DNA of 64,000 bases. Source: Ferruginibacter lapsinanis (GTDB lineage Bacteria; Bacteroidota; Bacteroidia; Chitinophagales; Chitinophagaceae). Each line of letters begins with the position of its first letter. Positions within the stretch are counted from its first letter, which is position 1. The notes below the pieces were generated by a model, which was given only the letters and a program-made list of their open reading frames with translations, was not told the DNA's origin and made no database searches. Positions 25,066 through 34,174 of the stretch are shown here, piece after piece. The position numbers and the translations under genes were made by a program. Location of the stretch: NCBI RefSeq assembly GCF_020783315.1, contig NZ_CP086063.1, forward strand, positions 3,336,501 to 3,400,500, given 5' to 3'.

Positions 25066-26207
25066 TATAGAATTCCTTTTGTTGATGGCAAAGCGTTGTT
25101 ATTGATATCTCTTTTCACAGCCATCTTTATTGCTTTTGCAAAGCCTTTAAAAATAGCTTCTATTTTATGATGTTCATTTTCGCCTTCAGCTTTAATATTC
25201 AAATTGCTTTTTGATGCATCGCTGAACGATTTAAAAAAGTGAAAGAACATTTCTGTCGGCATCTCTCCGATCTTTTCTCTTTTAAATTCAGCATCCCAAA
25301 CGATCCAATTTCTTCCGCCAAAATCAATAGCAACCTGAGCAAGGCAATCATCCATCGGCAATAAGAAACCGTAACGCTCAATCCCTCTTTTATCTCCCAA
25401 CGCTTTTGCGATAGCCTCACCTAATGCAATACCGGTATCTTCAATGCTGTGATGTTCATCGATGTGAAGGTCACCTTTACATGTAACATTCAGATCAATA
25501 TTACCATGACGAGCTATCTGGTCCAACATATGATCGAAGAAAGCTAAACCTGTATTAACAGAAGCCTTTCCAGTTCCATCTAAATTCACTTCAATGGAAA
25601 TTTTTGTTTCGTTGGTATTACGCTCATGCTTAACAATTCGTGGAGGTAATTTTAAATATTCGTAGATAGCTGCCCATTGTTTTGTTTCCAGCGCAACTGT
25701 ACTGTTTCTTAATTCTGCGATTGAATCTTTTACTTCTGCAGCGCCTAATGTATCATCACCATTCAACCAAAATGCTTTGCAGCCAAGGTTTTTAGCCAAT
25801 TGCACATCAGTAATTCTATCACCAATTACAAATGAATTGGCAAGATCATATTCAGGATTGTTGATGTATTTTGTAACCAACCCTATATTTGGCTTACGTG
25901 TTGGCGCATTATCTTTTGCAAAAGTTCTATCGATAATTACTTCAGAAAAATCAATCCCTTCATTAGATAAACTCTTCATCATAAAATTATGCACCGGCCA
26001 AAAAGTATCTTCAGGAAATGAAGCAGTCCCGAGTCCATCCTGGTTGGTGATCATTACCAATTCGTAATCTAACTCAGTAGCTATTTTACGCATATAATAA
26101 AACATATCAGGATAGAATGCTAATTTCTCGAAAGAATCTAACTGATAAGTTGGTGGAGCTTCGTTGATCAAAGTACCATCTCTATCTATGAATAAGACTT
26201 TTTTCAC
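25065..26207 (-). CDS. hisB: Bifunctional histidinol-phosphatase / imidazoleglycerol-phosphate dehydratase
   Basis: 380 residues. The N-terminal HAD phosphatase (about 1-165) has FIDRDGTL (nucleophile Asp) and [16 protein letters not shown]. The C-terminal IGP dehydratase (about 190-380) has the manganese-binding HxxxH-type motifs [13 protein letters not shown] and [14 protein letters not shown]. The fused form is shared with enterobacteria and Bacteroidota. The start is GTG, overlapping the hisC stop by four bases (GTGA). It overlaps hisH by one base. Confidence 0.97.
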   Translation of the reverse strand: MKKVLFIDRDGTLINEAPPTYQLDSFEKLAFYPDMFYYMRKIATELDYELVMITNQDGLGTASFPEDTFWPVHNFMMKSLSNEGIDFSEVIIDRTFAKDNAPTRKPNIGLVTKYINNPEYDLANSFVIGDRITDVQLAKNLGCKAFWLNGDDTLGAAEVKDSIAELRNSTVALETKQWAAIYEYLKLPPRIVKHERNTNETKISIEVNLDGTGKASVNTGLAFFDHMLDQIARHGNIDLNVTCKGDLHIDEHHSIEDTGIALGEAIAKALGDKRGIERYGFLLPMDDCLAQVAIDFGGRNWIVWDAEFKREKIGEMPTEMFFHFFKSFSDASKSNLNIKAEGENEHHKIEAIFKGFAKAIKMAVKRDINNNALPSTKGIL

Positions 26208-27259
26208 CCTTTATAATTTTTAAGTGTTTGTATTAATAAAATATTTTCAGCAGGCGTACCAACTGTGATACGTAAACAATTTTCACACAAAACTTCTTTT
26301 GTTCTGTTACGCACTACAATTTCATTATCGGTTAAATAAGTATATATTTTATCTGCATCATTTACTCTTATTAAAATAAAATTGGCATCACTAGGAAATA
26401 TCTTTTCTACGAAAGACAAAGTACTCAATTCCTTTACTAATTTATCCTTTTCTACTACTACTTCTTTGATCCAGTTATTCACCTGGTCTGTATTTTGCAG
26501 TGCTAGTAATGCTAATTGTTGTGAAGCATCGTTTACATTATACGGAGGCTTTGTTTTGTTCAACAGATCAATGATATCCATTGAAGCATAAGCCAATCCC
26601 AATCTAAGTGCCGCCAATCCCCATGCCTTTGACAATGTTTGCATTACGATCAAATTGGGATATTCTGTGAGCTCTTGTATAAATGTTTTCTGTTTTGAAT
26701 AATTGATATAAGCCTCATCAATGATCACTATTCCGGGAAAATTATTCAGTAAAATTTCTACATCTTCCCTGTTCATATTATTACCAGTAGGGTTATTCGG
26801 AGAGCAGATGAATAAAAGCTTAGTGTTATCATCAACGGCATTTAATATTCCTTCAACATCTAATTGAAAATCCGGCGTAAGGTTTACTTTTTTTATAGCC
26901 ACATCATTGATGTTTGCACTTACTTCATACATACCATAAGTAGGCGGACAAATGATCACATTATCAACACCACCGGGGTTACAAAAAATACGATATGCCA
27001 GATCGATCACTTCATCACTTCCTGTACCAATAAAAATATTTTCTGCAGGAACTCCTTTAATTTTTGTCAAAGCAAATTTCACCTGCCATTGCAACGGATC
27101 AGGATAACGATTGTAGCTATCTCTTTCTAATGGAGAACCGTATGCATTTTCATTCGCATCTAAAAACACCGAGGCCTTCCCCGTAAATTCATGTCTTGCA
27201 GATGAATAAGGTTTTAAGCTTTTTATATTTTCCCGTACTAGTTTATCTAAGTTGAACAT
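26204..27259 (-). CDS. hisC: Histidinol-phosphate aminotransferase
   Basis: 351-residue fold-type I PLP enzyme that converts imidazole acetol phosphate to histidinol phosphate. The substrate and PLP residues seen are [10 protein letters not shown] (about 34), [29 protein letters not shown] and the PLP lysine in [14 protein letters not shown] (about 215). Its neighbour upstream is a four-helix-bundle gene that separates it from hisD by about 400 bases, a break in an otherwise overlapping operon. Confidence 0.96.
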   Translation of the reverse strand: MFNLDKLVRENIKSLKPYSSARHEFTGKASVFLDANENAYGSPLERDSYNRYPDPLQWQVKFALTKIKGVPAENIFIGTGSDEVIDLAYRIFCNPGGVDNVIICPPTYGMYEVSANINDVAIKKVNLTPDFQLDVEGILNAVDDNTKLLFICSPNNPTGNNMNREDVEILLNNFPGIVIIDEAYINYSKQKTFIQELTEYPNLIVMQTLSKAWGLAALRLGLAYASMDIIDLLNKTKPPYNVNDASQQLALLALQNTDQVNNWIKEVVVEKDKLVKELSTLSFVEKIFPSDANFILIRVNDADKIYTYLTDNEIVVRNRTKEVLCENCLRITVGTPAENILLIQTLKNYKG

Positions 27260-27278
27260 AATTATAAGAAGATTGAAG

Positions 27279-27638
27279 TTAGGATATAGAATTTAGAATT
27301 TTTTGATTGTAAGACTCCAGCATTTTACCAACCTCATTTAACAATAGTCTTAAATCTTCATTCTCTCCATATCCTAGATCATATGATAAAATTAAATAGT
27401 ATTGACATTCTTCTAAAGAACCCTGAGCAATATTCATAAACCTCGCTTTATCAGCCTTTCCTCTTTTTTTATAGCCTTCTGCTATATTAGCCGGAATAGA
27501 AACAGCGGCTCTTTTAAATTGAGATGATAAAGCATATACTTCTTCCTTCGGAAATCTCTTTATGTATTTGTAAACTCCTAGCACAAACTGATGTGCTTTT
27601 TGCCAAACAATTAATTCCTGAAACTTTTGTGTTGTCAT
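27279..27638 (-). CDS. Four-helix bundle protein (S23 family)
   Basis: 119 residues. FQELIVWQKAHQFVLGVYKY, FPKEEVYALSSQFKRAAVSI and PANIAEGYKKRGKADKARFMNIAQGSLEE are the signature of the S23/TIGR02436 family, first known from intervening sequences of 23S rRNA genes but frequent as lone genes in Bacteroidota. The function is unknown; relatives form pentamers and may bind nucleic acid. It sits between hisD and hisC in the same orientation, 20 bases from hisC and 30 from hisD, so it looks like a later insertion. Confidence 0.92.
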   Translation of the reverse strand: MTTQKFQELIVWQKAHQFVLGVYKYIKRFPKEEVYALSSQFKRAAVSIPANIAEGYKKRGKADKARFMNIAQGSLEECQYYLILSYDLGYGENEDLRLLLNEVGKMLESYNQKILNSIS

Positions 27639-27667
27639 TATCGGTCAACTTCTGTATTCTATATTCT

Positions 27668-28963
27668 TTATTCAATATTCTTAAGACTATCCAATCTTAC
27701 AGTTACTGCATTCTTATGAGCATCCAGCCCTTCAGCAGCTGCCATAATTTCTACCGTATTTCCAATATTATTAATTCCTTCCTTTGTTAATTGTTGAAAA
27801 GTTACTTTCTTAAAAAAACTATCCAACGAAACGCCGCTATATGCTTTTGCATAACCATTTGTAGGCAATGTATGATTTGTTCCTGAAGCATAATCACCTA
27901 CACTTTCAGGAGAATAATGTCCGATAAAAACACTTCCTGCATTGGTTACTTTTTCAGCCAGAGCCAAAGCGTTATCTGAAGCAATGATCAAATGCTCTGC
28001 AGCATATTCATTCAATAATTCAAATGCATCATCTACATTTTTGACCACAATGTATCTGCTATGTTGCAACGCTTTTATTGCAATATCTTTTCTCGGCAGT
28101 TCTTTTAATTGTTTTTCTACCTCAGCCTGAACTGCCTTAACTAAGAACTCAGAACTGGCAACCAAAACAACCTGACTATCTGCACCATGTTCCGCCTGAC
28201 TTAACAGGTCGGCAGCAATGAAAGCAGCGTTACTTGTCTCATCCGCATATACCGCCACTTCACTCGGACCGGCAGGCATATCAATTGCAATACCGGCTTT
28301 ATTTACCAATTGTTTAGCACAGGTTACATACTGATTTCCCGGACCGAAAATTTTATACACCTGTGGAACGGTTGCTGTTCCATAAGCCATTGCACCAATG
28401 GCTTGCACACCACCGATCTTATAAATATTTTTTAAGCCGATCAATTGCGCTGTATATAAAATAACGGGATTTACTTTTCCATCTTTACCCGAAGGCGTAC
28501 AAACAACGATCTCTTTAGAACCTGCCAGCACAGCAGGTATTCCTAACATCAACAAAGTGGAAAATAAAGGTGCAGATCCTCCCGGAATATACAATCCTAC
28601 TTTTTGAATAGCGATTGATTTTCTCCAACATACAACACCGGGAGTTGTTTCAACTTTTTGAATTGTCTCTTTTTGAATAGTATGAAAAGCTTCAATATTT
28701 TTTTTTGCTTGCTGAATAGCTTGTTTTAATTTTTCATCCACCAACAAAACTGCTTCGGCAATTTCAGCTTCTGTTACTTTCAACTCATTCAGTTCAACCC
28801 CATCAAATTGTGCCGCATATTTTTTTACTGCAACATCTCCATTTTGTTTAACATCATTTAAAATATTACCTACAGTAGCTTCTAACGAACTGCTATCAAA
28901 AGCAGGACGCTGCAGAATTTGATTCCACTCACTTCTCTTCGGTTCAATATAAACTCTTTCCAT
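27668..28963 (-). CDS. hisD: Histidinol dehydrogenase
   Basis: Last two oxidations to L-histidine, NAD- and zinc-dependent. 431 residues from ATG at 28963 (MERVYIEPKRSEW); a TTG two codons earlier extends the frame but is unlikely. Hallmarks: YIPGGSAPLFSTLLMLGIPA, the GPGNQYVTCAKQLV segment (about 231), DMPAGPSEVAVYAD, LLSQAEHGADSQ with zinc-binding Gln/His, and EHLIIAS with the catalytic Glu/His. It is second in the operon, 36 bases after hisG. Confidence 0.96.
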   Translation of the reverse strand: MERVYIEPKRSEWNQILQRPAFDSSSLEATVGNILNDVKQNGDVAVKKYAAQFDGVELNELKVTEAEIAEAVLLVDEKLKQAIQQAKKNIEAFHTIQKETIQKVETTPGVVCWRKSIAIQKVGLYIPGGSAPLFSTLLMLGIPAVLAGSKEIVVCTPSGKDGKVNPVILYTAQLIGLKNIYKIGGVQAIGAMAYGTATVPQVYKIFGPGNQYVTCAKQLVNKAGIAIDMPAGPSEVAVYADETSNAAFIAADLLSQAEHGADSQVVLVASSEFLVKAVQAEVEKQLKELPRKDIAIKALQHSRYIVVKNVDDAFELLNEYAAEHLIIASDNALALAEKVTNAGSVFIGHYSPESVGDYASGTNHTLPTNGYAKAYSGVSLDSFFKKVTFQQLTKEGINNIGNTVEIMAAAEGLDAHKNAVTVRLDSLKNIE

Positions 28964-28977
28964 AATCAAGCTCTTAT

Positions 28978-29001
28978 CCCCCTTTAGGGGGTTAGGGGGT
29001 T
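28978..29001. repeat. CCCCC-TTTA-GGGGG hairpin between hisG and hisD
   Basis: Short stem CCCCCTTTAGGGGG followed by TTAGGGGGTT. It fills the gap between the hisG stop and the hisD start. It resembles a common Bacteroidota spacer sequence (CCCTAACCCCC type, from memory) and could modulate transcript stability rather than end transcription, as no U tract follows. Confidence 0.5.
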
Positions 29002-29851
29002 AAACGATCATCTTTTCAATTGGCAAAACAATAATACCTTCTGCCTCAAAACTTTTCAGTTTTTCAATAATATCCCAAAAATCATTTTCATTCACTACAC
29101 TTTGTACACTACTCCATCCTTCTTCCGGCAAAGGCACAATGGTAGGGCTTTTCATACCGGGTAGTACAGCCGAAATATTTTTTAACTGATGGTTCGGCGC
29201 ATTCAACATGATGTATTTACTGTTCTTTGCTTTTTTAACCGCATTAATACGCAACAATAATTTTTCGAGTATCTCTTTTTGTTCGGGTGACAAATTTTTA
29301 TTTGCTGTTAAAACTGCCTCTGATTTTAATATAACTTCTACCTCTTTCAAACCGTTTGTAAACAGCGTACTTCCGCTACTTACCAGGTCACAAATAGCAT
29401 GCGCTAAACCAATGCCCGGTGCTATTTCTACAGAACCACTGATCTCATGTATCTCTGCATTGATCTTTTTTTCTGTTAAAAAATTTTGCAAAATAGTTGA
29501 ATAAGTAGTGGCAATTTTCAAACCTTGCAGATCCTGAATAGAGCTATATTCAACTCCTTTAGGCACAGCAATGCTCAAGCGGCATTTACCAAAACCTAAA
29601 CGATACACCAGGTCAATATCCTTGTTTTTTTCAAGCAAAACATTTTCACCAACAATACCAATATCGGCAACACCATCATACACATATTGAGGAATATCAT
29701 CATCTCGTAAAAAATAAATTTCCAGCGGAAAATTATCCGCAACTGTTTTCAATTGCTTATTTCCATTACTAATTTCAATACCGCACTCTTTTAACAATTT
29801 GATTGAATCTTCGAAAAGTCTTCCTGATTTTTGAATTGCTATTTTTAGCAT
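29000..29851 (-). CDS. hisG: ATP phosphoribosyltransferase, long form
   Basis: First step of histidine synthesis, inhibited by histidine. 283 residues, so the long hexameric form with its own C-terminal regulatory ACT-like domain (about 215-283, SPTIVPLPEEGWSSVQSVV). Catalytic part: LKIAIQKSGRLFEDSIKLL, DGVADIGIVGENVL, and the PRPP-binding EISGSVEIAPGIGLAHAICDLVSSG (about 140-164). It is the first gene of the his operon, preceded by an attenuator, and so can be controlled both by feedback and by transcription. Confidence 0.97.
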   Translation of the reverse strand: MLKIAIQKSGRLFEDSIKLLKECGIEISNGNKQLKTVADNFPLEIYFLRDDDIPQYVYDGVADIGIVGENVLLEKNKDIDLVYRLGFGKCRLSIAVPKGVEYSSIQDLQGLKIATTYSTILQNFLTEKKINAEIHEISGSVEIAPGIGLAHAICDLVSSGSTLFTNGLKEVEVILKSEAVLTANKNLSPEQKEILEKLLLRINAVKKAKNSKYIMLNAPNHQLKNISAVLPGMKSPTIVPLPEEGWSSVQSVVNENDFWDIIEKLKSFEAEGIIVLPIEKMIV

Positions 29852-29890
29852 AGTCTATTTTTTAATATTTTATCTAACCTGGTTATAAAC

Positions 29891-29924
29891 AAAAAGGGCT
29901 TACCTTTTGAAGTAAGCCCTTTTT
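29891..29924 (-). terminator. Attenuator terminator of the his operon
   Basis: Thirteen-bp perfect stem with loop TTCAAAAG and a U-rich end (TTTTTG), located 40 bases before hisG. Confidence 0.85.
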
Positions 29925-29962
29925 GAAATATGTTTATTACATACATACCAACATAGCTTACC

Positions 29963-30007
29963 TTACGGCAGTAAATGATGATGATGTATGTGAGTAAATT
30001 GTTTCAT
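29963..30007 (-). CDS. hisL: His operon leader peptide
   Basis: A 14-residue open frame, MKQFTHIHHHHLLP then TAA. Five of the seven residues from 6 to 12 are His (CAC, then four CAT). The stop codon overlaps the antiterminator strand. Named by function and position; it is not homologous in sequence to the enterobacterial leader. Confidence 0.8.
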   Translation of the reverse strand: MKQFTHIHHHHLLP

Positions 30008-30015
30008 TGATGGTG

Positions 30016-30047
30016 CAAAGTAAAGACCGAAAATTTATTTTGCCAAA
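30016..30047 (-). promoter_or_regulatory. Putative his operon promoter
   Basis: Minus-strand TTTG (30047-30044), 20 bases, TTACTTTG (30023-30016), one mismatch from TAnnTTTG. The leader ATG at 30007 would then be only a few bases from the transcript start. TAAATTTT at 30037-30030 is an alternative box that gives a longer 5' end. Confidence 0.4.
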
Positions 30048-30053
30048 TAAAAT

Positions 30054-31070
30054 TTAGAAATTCTCGGGAATCACACCTAATCCGGGGGAGTCTGTATATA
30101 GAATCCGGCCAAAATCGAATTTTACCCCTTCAGCAATATCCTCCGACAACAATAGCGGCCCATCCATATCTACATAATCTAATAGTGGTGCTAGCTGAGC
30201 AATAGCCCCTGTACCTACGGAACTTTCATTCATACAACCAACCATCACTTTCATGCTTAGTTCCCGTGCTCTCTTTATCATATTACGAGCAGGAGTAATA
30301 CCGCTGCATTTGGTCAGTTTTATATTAATTCCATGAAAATGCTGATAACATTTTTCAACATCGCTTTCCTTTACACAGGATTCATCAGCTATCAATGGTA
30401 ACGGCGAAGCATCAAACAATGCCTTCATCCCATCCCAATCATCTTTTGCCAATGGCTGTTCAATAAATTCTACACCCAAATCTTTTAATAAAGGAATTTT
30501 TTGTGTTGCTTGTTCCAATGTCCAACCAGCATTTGCATCAACTCTGAAAATAGCATCTGTATGTTTGCGTAATGCTGCTACCATTTCAATATCATTTTCT
30601 ACCCCAACTTTTATTTTATAGATCGGCCATGGCTGCTCTTGCATTTTTGCAACCATATTATCAATTGAATCAATGCCAATGGTGAAATCAGTCAGCGGAG
30701 CTTTTGCTGTATCCAGATTCCACAACTGGTGTAATTGCTGACGTTTTATTTTACCATACAGATCCCAGCCCGCCATATCCAAGGCACAAACTAAAAAAGG
30801 ATTTGCAGGAAATAAATGATGTAAGTAATGCCAGTATCTTTCGGGATCTGAGAAAGCGAATTTTTCTACAAAGATTTTTTTTCTTTCAAGGTCTTCTATC
30901 ATTTTTTCTACTGTGATATCGTAGTAATTGATAGCAGGTGCCTCACCATATCCCACGAAACCAAAATGCTCCAACGCAACAATTAAAGTTGGCTGATGCG
31001 TTTTTGTTCCTTTAGAAATGGTAAAAGGATGTTTAAAAGGAAGGCTGTATGATTTGTAAGAAACTTTCAT
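30054..31070 (-). CDS. Dipeptide epimerase (L-Ala-D/L-Glu epimerase-like, enolase superfamily)
   Basis: Likely recycles murein dipeptides by epimerising the acidic residue. 338 residues from ATG at 31070; the frame starts at a TTG (31085), which is less likely. Enolase-superfamily residues: KIKVG (KxK, about 160), RVDANAGW, EFIEQPLA, IADESC (metal ligands D, E, D) and the second catalytic Lys in KLTKCSG. The C-terminal GCMNESSVG is typical of dipeptide epimerases. It stands just upstream of the his promoter, in the same orientation, so read-through into the leader is possible. Confidence 0.9.
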   Translation of the reverse strand: MKVSYKSYSLPFKHPFTISKGTKTHQPTLIVALEHFGFVGYGEAPAINYYDITVEKMIEDLERKKIFVEKFAFSDPERYWHYLHHLFPANPFLVCALDMAGWDLYGKIKRQQLHQLWNLDTAKAPLTDFTIGIDSIDNMVAKMQEQPWPIYKIKVGVENDIEMVAALRKHTDAIFRVDANAGWTLEQATQKIPLLKDLGVEFIEQPLAKDDWDGMKALFDASPLPLIADESCVKESDVEKCYQHFHGINIKLTKCSGITPARNMIKRARELSMKVMVGCMNESSVGTGAIAQLAPLLDYVDMDGPLLLSEDIAEGVKFDFGRILYTDSPGLGVIPENF

Positions 31071-31159
31071 TTTATTTGAGGGCAAATATAAACCACATAG
31101 GCATATAGTTACATAGCGTGTTTCTATGTTCCTATATGCCTATGTAATACTAGTTCAAA

Positions 31160-33853
31160 TTATCTGCCGCTTGCCTTTACCAAGCCGCCAAACTCTGCAT
31201 TGAATTCTTTTTCCTTGATCAGGTCCTCCAGGCTCATATGCATCCTGTATTGCCAGTAATGTTTAGGATTGGCAGGAACATTGATCCTTTCATCATTAGG
31301 ATTATCTCTTCTTAATTTTTCACTGATACCTAAAATATCCTGCAACTGGAAAATACTCCACATAGCAGGTGAGTATAAATGTTGCACCACTATTTCTTTA
31401 TTGATCCATGCTTCGCAATAAAAAGGAGATGCGCCATAATGCCCCAATTCATTATTATAGAAACGTTGTGTTTTTGCAGGATCTTCTTCCCACCAACCCC
31501 TGATCGTACTCATATCATGCGTTGATGGCGTAACAACTGATAAATAAGGAGCATCAGCAGGATGGAAAAAATCTTTAGACGAATCTTTCGGCATACGTTG
31601 TATTTCAAGACTCAGCATACCCAACTGTTGCATTACATCAGGTACACAATTTGGTACCATACCCAAGTCTTCGCCACAAACCAACATATTGGTACTGCGT
31701 TTTAATTCGGGTAATTTATGAAGCGCTTCTTTTTTCCAGAAATCATCCTGTCTCACATAAAAATAATTTACATACAACTCTTTCAATTTTCCCTGAGTAT
31801 ACCCGTCGAGATATTTGAATGAAGTAGTATGATCTGCATTGATCCTGAAATGGAACTGCTGGCCATTTGACCCTTCTTCTTCAATTAAAATTATATTGCT
31901 GATGATATCATACAGTCCGAATTTTATTTTCTCCTGAAATTTATCATTTGGTTGATGACTAAAATAAGCTTCTACTTTACGCTGTGTATTAAACTCATCT
32001 TTGAGATACCATTGCCCATCGTAATTATTGAAAAAATTCTCTTTAGCATGATAATCATCTGTACCAAAAATTTCATATAAAACAGATTCGGTAATAAATG
32101 GAGTGCAATAACGTTGATGATTAAACGCAATACCGTTCTGATGAAATTCGCTGATGTGTACGGGTATAGCGGGAACAAATCTTCCTAAAATGCCTTCCAC
32201 TGCATTAACCGGAATACTCCATATACGGAAGAATCCAAGTATATGATCAATTCTGAACGCATCAAAATATTCACTCATCTGCTCAAAACGCTGACGCCAC
32301 CAGGCAAAGCCATCTTCCTGCATTTTCTTCCAATTATATGTAGGAAAACCCCAGTTCTGCCCTTTAATAGCAAAATCATCCGGCGGAGCTCCTGCCTGTG
32401 CATCCATATTATACAGATCAGGTGCCATCCAGGCATCACAACCATAACGGTAAATACCAATGGGCAAATCTCCTTTTACTACAATATCATTCTTATGTGC
32501 ATAGGCAGTTGCATCTTTTAATTGCAGATGAAGATGGTATTGAATAAAATAATGCAATGCAATTTCATCATAATGCTTTTGGGTTGGTGATGCCAGTTCT
32601 TGTATATCATTTTCATGATATACACTATTGGTTGCCCATTGATTGTAATCAGACGTTTTATACTTATCTCTCAAATAACAGAAAGCTGCATACGGAACCA
32701 ACCAGTGTCGGTTCATATCAAAAAATTCAAAATATTTTGTATCATTTAAAAACTCGTCTTTCTGCAACAAATACAATTCCTTCAAAACAGAAAATTTGAT
32801 CTGCATTACGGCATCATAATCCACTGCAGGTAATGCATTTAGTTGTTGTTGCTTTTCTGCCAGAGATTTTAATGTTGCATTCTTTTTAGTACCAGCTACT
32901 TTTTCCAGATTGATAAAAAGCGGATGCAGCGCAAATGCAGAGATAGCTGCATAAGGATAAGAGTCTGTCCAAGTATGCGTTGCCGTGGTATCATTGATAG
33001 GCAACAACTGAATTAATTTAAGTCCGTTTATTTTAGCCCAATCTACCAACAAATTAATGTCGGTGAATTCACCGGTTCCAAAACTCTTATTCGTTCTTAA
33101 ACTAAAGACAGGAATCGCTACCCCGGCGCCTTTCCAGTTAGGAAAAGGTAATTGAGCAAACCCATCATGCAATATGGTTAATTTACCTTTTCCGGTTCCT
33201 CCCTGTAATATTCTGTTACCACCGCCTTCAAAAAATCTTAACTTTTTATCGGTGGTTCCATACACTCCATATTTATATAATACCGGAAAACTTTCGTCAG
33301 ACAGATCTAATTTGATTGTCCACCAATTGCCATTTTTACTAAGTAATAAAGGGTTTTCAGTACTCCAGTTACCCAATGTATCATTACTGCCAACGATACA
33401 GATCATTTCATCTTCCTTTAATAAAGGAGCTTTTACTCTTAACTCATGTGTACAGGTTTTTGGAGCAGGTACCTTAGTTGCAGTAGCAGTATGTAATAAT
33501 ACCTGCTGAAAAGGCTGTGTAAAGAAAGCATTCTCTACCTGCCCGGCATGATTCCAGATATCAATAACCGTAATTTCTTTAGCAGCGGATTTTTCAAAGT
33601 CAATTTCTCTATCATCTCCCCATTCTATAATTTCAGCCCCCGTATCATCTCTGTAAATATATTTGTATTGCAGGCTTCCCCCTTGTAAATCGGCTTCGGA
33701 AAACTCAACTTTTGCCAGCCATAATTCATTGTTAAAGTAATATAGGGGTACAGCTTTAGCTATGTCGTTATTACCTAAGGCATCACAATTTCCTGATACA
33801 AATAATGTTTGTCCGTACTTTGTGGAGAAACGGAGATAAAAGTTCACAGTCAT
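31160..33853 (-). CDS. malQ: 4-alpha-glucanotransferase (amylomaltase, DPE2-like) with two CBM20 domains
   Basis: GH77 disproportionating enzyme acting on maltose and glycogen or maltodextrins. 897 residues. Two N-terminal starch-binding CBM20 domains (about 1-105, VNFYLRFSTKYGQTLFVSGN; about 130-225, ELRVKAPLLKEDEMICIVGS) precede the catalytic barrel. The nucleophile Asp is in FRIDHILGFFRIW (about 540), the acid Glu in VCGEDLGMVP, and the third Asp in STHDMSTIRGWWE. This layout is that of plant cytosolic DPE2 and its Bacteroidota homologues. Cytoplasmic, no signal peptide. Confidence 0.95.
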   Translation of the reverse strand: MTVNFYLRFSTKYGQTLFVSGNCDALGNNDIAKAVPLYYFNNELWLAKVEFSEADLQGGSLQYKYIYRDDTGAEIIEWGDDREIDFEKSAAKEITVIDIWNHAGQVENAFFTQPFQQVLLHTATATKVPAPKTCTHELRVKAPLLKEDEMICIVGSNDTLGNWSTENPLLLSKNGNWWTIKLDLSDESFPVLYKYGVYGTTDKKLRFFEGGGNRILQGGTGKGKLTILHDGFAQLPFPNWKGAGVAIPVFSLRTNKSFGTGEFTDINLLVDWAKINGLKLIQLLPINDTTATHTWTDSYPYAAISAFALHPLFINLEKVAGTKKNATLKSLAEKQQQLNALPAVDYDAVMQIKFSVLKELYLLQKDEFLNDTKYFEFFDMNRHWLVPYAAFCYLRDKYKTSDYNQWATNSVYHENDIQELASPTQKHYDEIALHYFIQYHLHLQLKDATAYAHKNDIVVKGDLPIGIYRYGCDAWMAPDLYNMDAQAGAPPDDFAIKGQNWGFPTYNWKKMQEDGFAWWRQRFEQMSEYFDAFRIDHILGFFRIWSIPVNAVEGILGRFVPAIPVHISEFHQNGIAFNHQRYCTPFITESVLYEIFGTDDYHAKENFFNNYDGQWYLKDEFNTQRKVEAYFSHQPNDKFQEKIKFGLYDIISNIILIEEEGSNGQQFHFRINADHTTSFKYLDGYTQGKLKELYVNYFYVRQDDFWKKEALHKLPELKRSTNMLVCGEDLGMVPNCVPDVMQQLGMLSLEIQRMPKDSSKDFFHPADAPYLSVVTPSTHDMSTIRGWWEEDPAKTQRFYNNELGHYGASPFYCEAWINKEIVVQHLYSPAMWSIFQLQDILGISEKLRRDNPNDERINVPANPKHYWQYRMHMSLEDLIKEKEFNAEFGGLVKASGR

Positions 33854-33976
33854 CTAGTAAAAAGTTAAGGGTTTGCAATATATAACCTTTATGTAAAAAA
33901 TACACAATAAAAATAGGCTTTTGAAATAATATTCGTCAAAATATTTTATCAGGTTAAATAATTGTCTGATTTCCAC

Positions 33977-33984
33977 TATTTTTG
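33977..33984 (+). promoter_or_regulatory. -7 promoter box of the 51-residue membrane peptide gene
   Basis: TATTTTTG matches TAnnTTTG, 18 bases before the ATG at 34002. Confidence 0.4.
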
Positions 33985-34001
33985 CCAAAATTAATTGCAA
34001 A

Positions 34002-34157
34002 ATGGAATCTACAAAAAAATCAACTGGCTTATATTGGGTATTATTTCTTGCTTCTGTAGCTGCCTTTTTTCTGGTATATAAAGTTGGCGGTGGCTATTGC
34101 TCAATGGTACTGCCTTTCAACGTTACATTTTTTGCAAAAGCCCTGGATCTGATGTAA
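34002..34157 (+). CDS. Small membrane protein, 51 residues
   Basis: ATG to TAA. The N-terminus MESTKKSTG is basic; a single hydrophobic segment (LYWVLFLASVAAFFLVYKVGG) is followed by GYCSMVLPFNVTFFAKALDL. It looks like a one-pass small membrane protein with the N-terminus inside. A TATTTTTG box lies 18 bases before the ATG, and the gene fills the 320-base gap between malQ and tpiA on the opposite strand. Unknown function; not recognised as any family. Confidence 0.6.
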   Translation: MESTKKSTGLYWVLFLASVAAFFLVYKVGGGYCSMVLPFNVTFFAKALDLM

Positions 34158-34174
34158 TCCAACGCCATTTTTCT

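Larger units (their letters stand above)
29891..30007 (-). promoter_or_regulatory. Histidine operon attenuator
   Basis: Minus strand. The leader ORF (30007-29963) is followed by AAGGTAAGCT (29964-29955), which can pair with GGCTTACTT in the first arm of the terminator. The terminator has perfect 13-bp arms, AAAAAGGGCTTAC (29924-29912) and GTAAGCCCTTTTT (29903-29891). A ribosome stalled in the His codons leaves AAGGTAAGCT free, giving antitermination. A ribosome reaching the stop codon covers it, so the terminator forms. The hisG start is at 29851. Confidence 0.85.

Noticed and set aside
27279..27638. S23 gene as a sign of a 23S rRNA intervening sequence
   Set aside because: No rRNA sequence flanks it; it lies inside the his operon.
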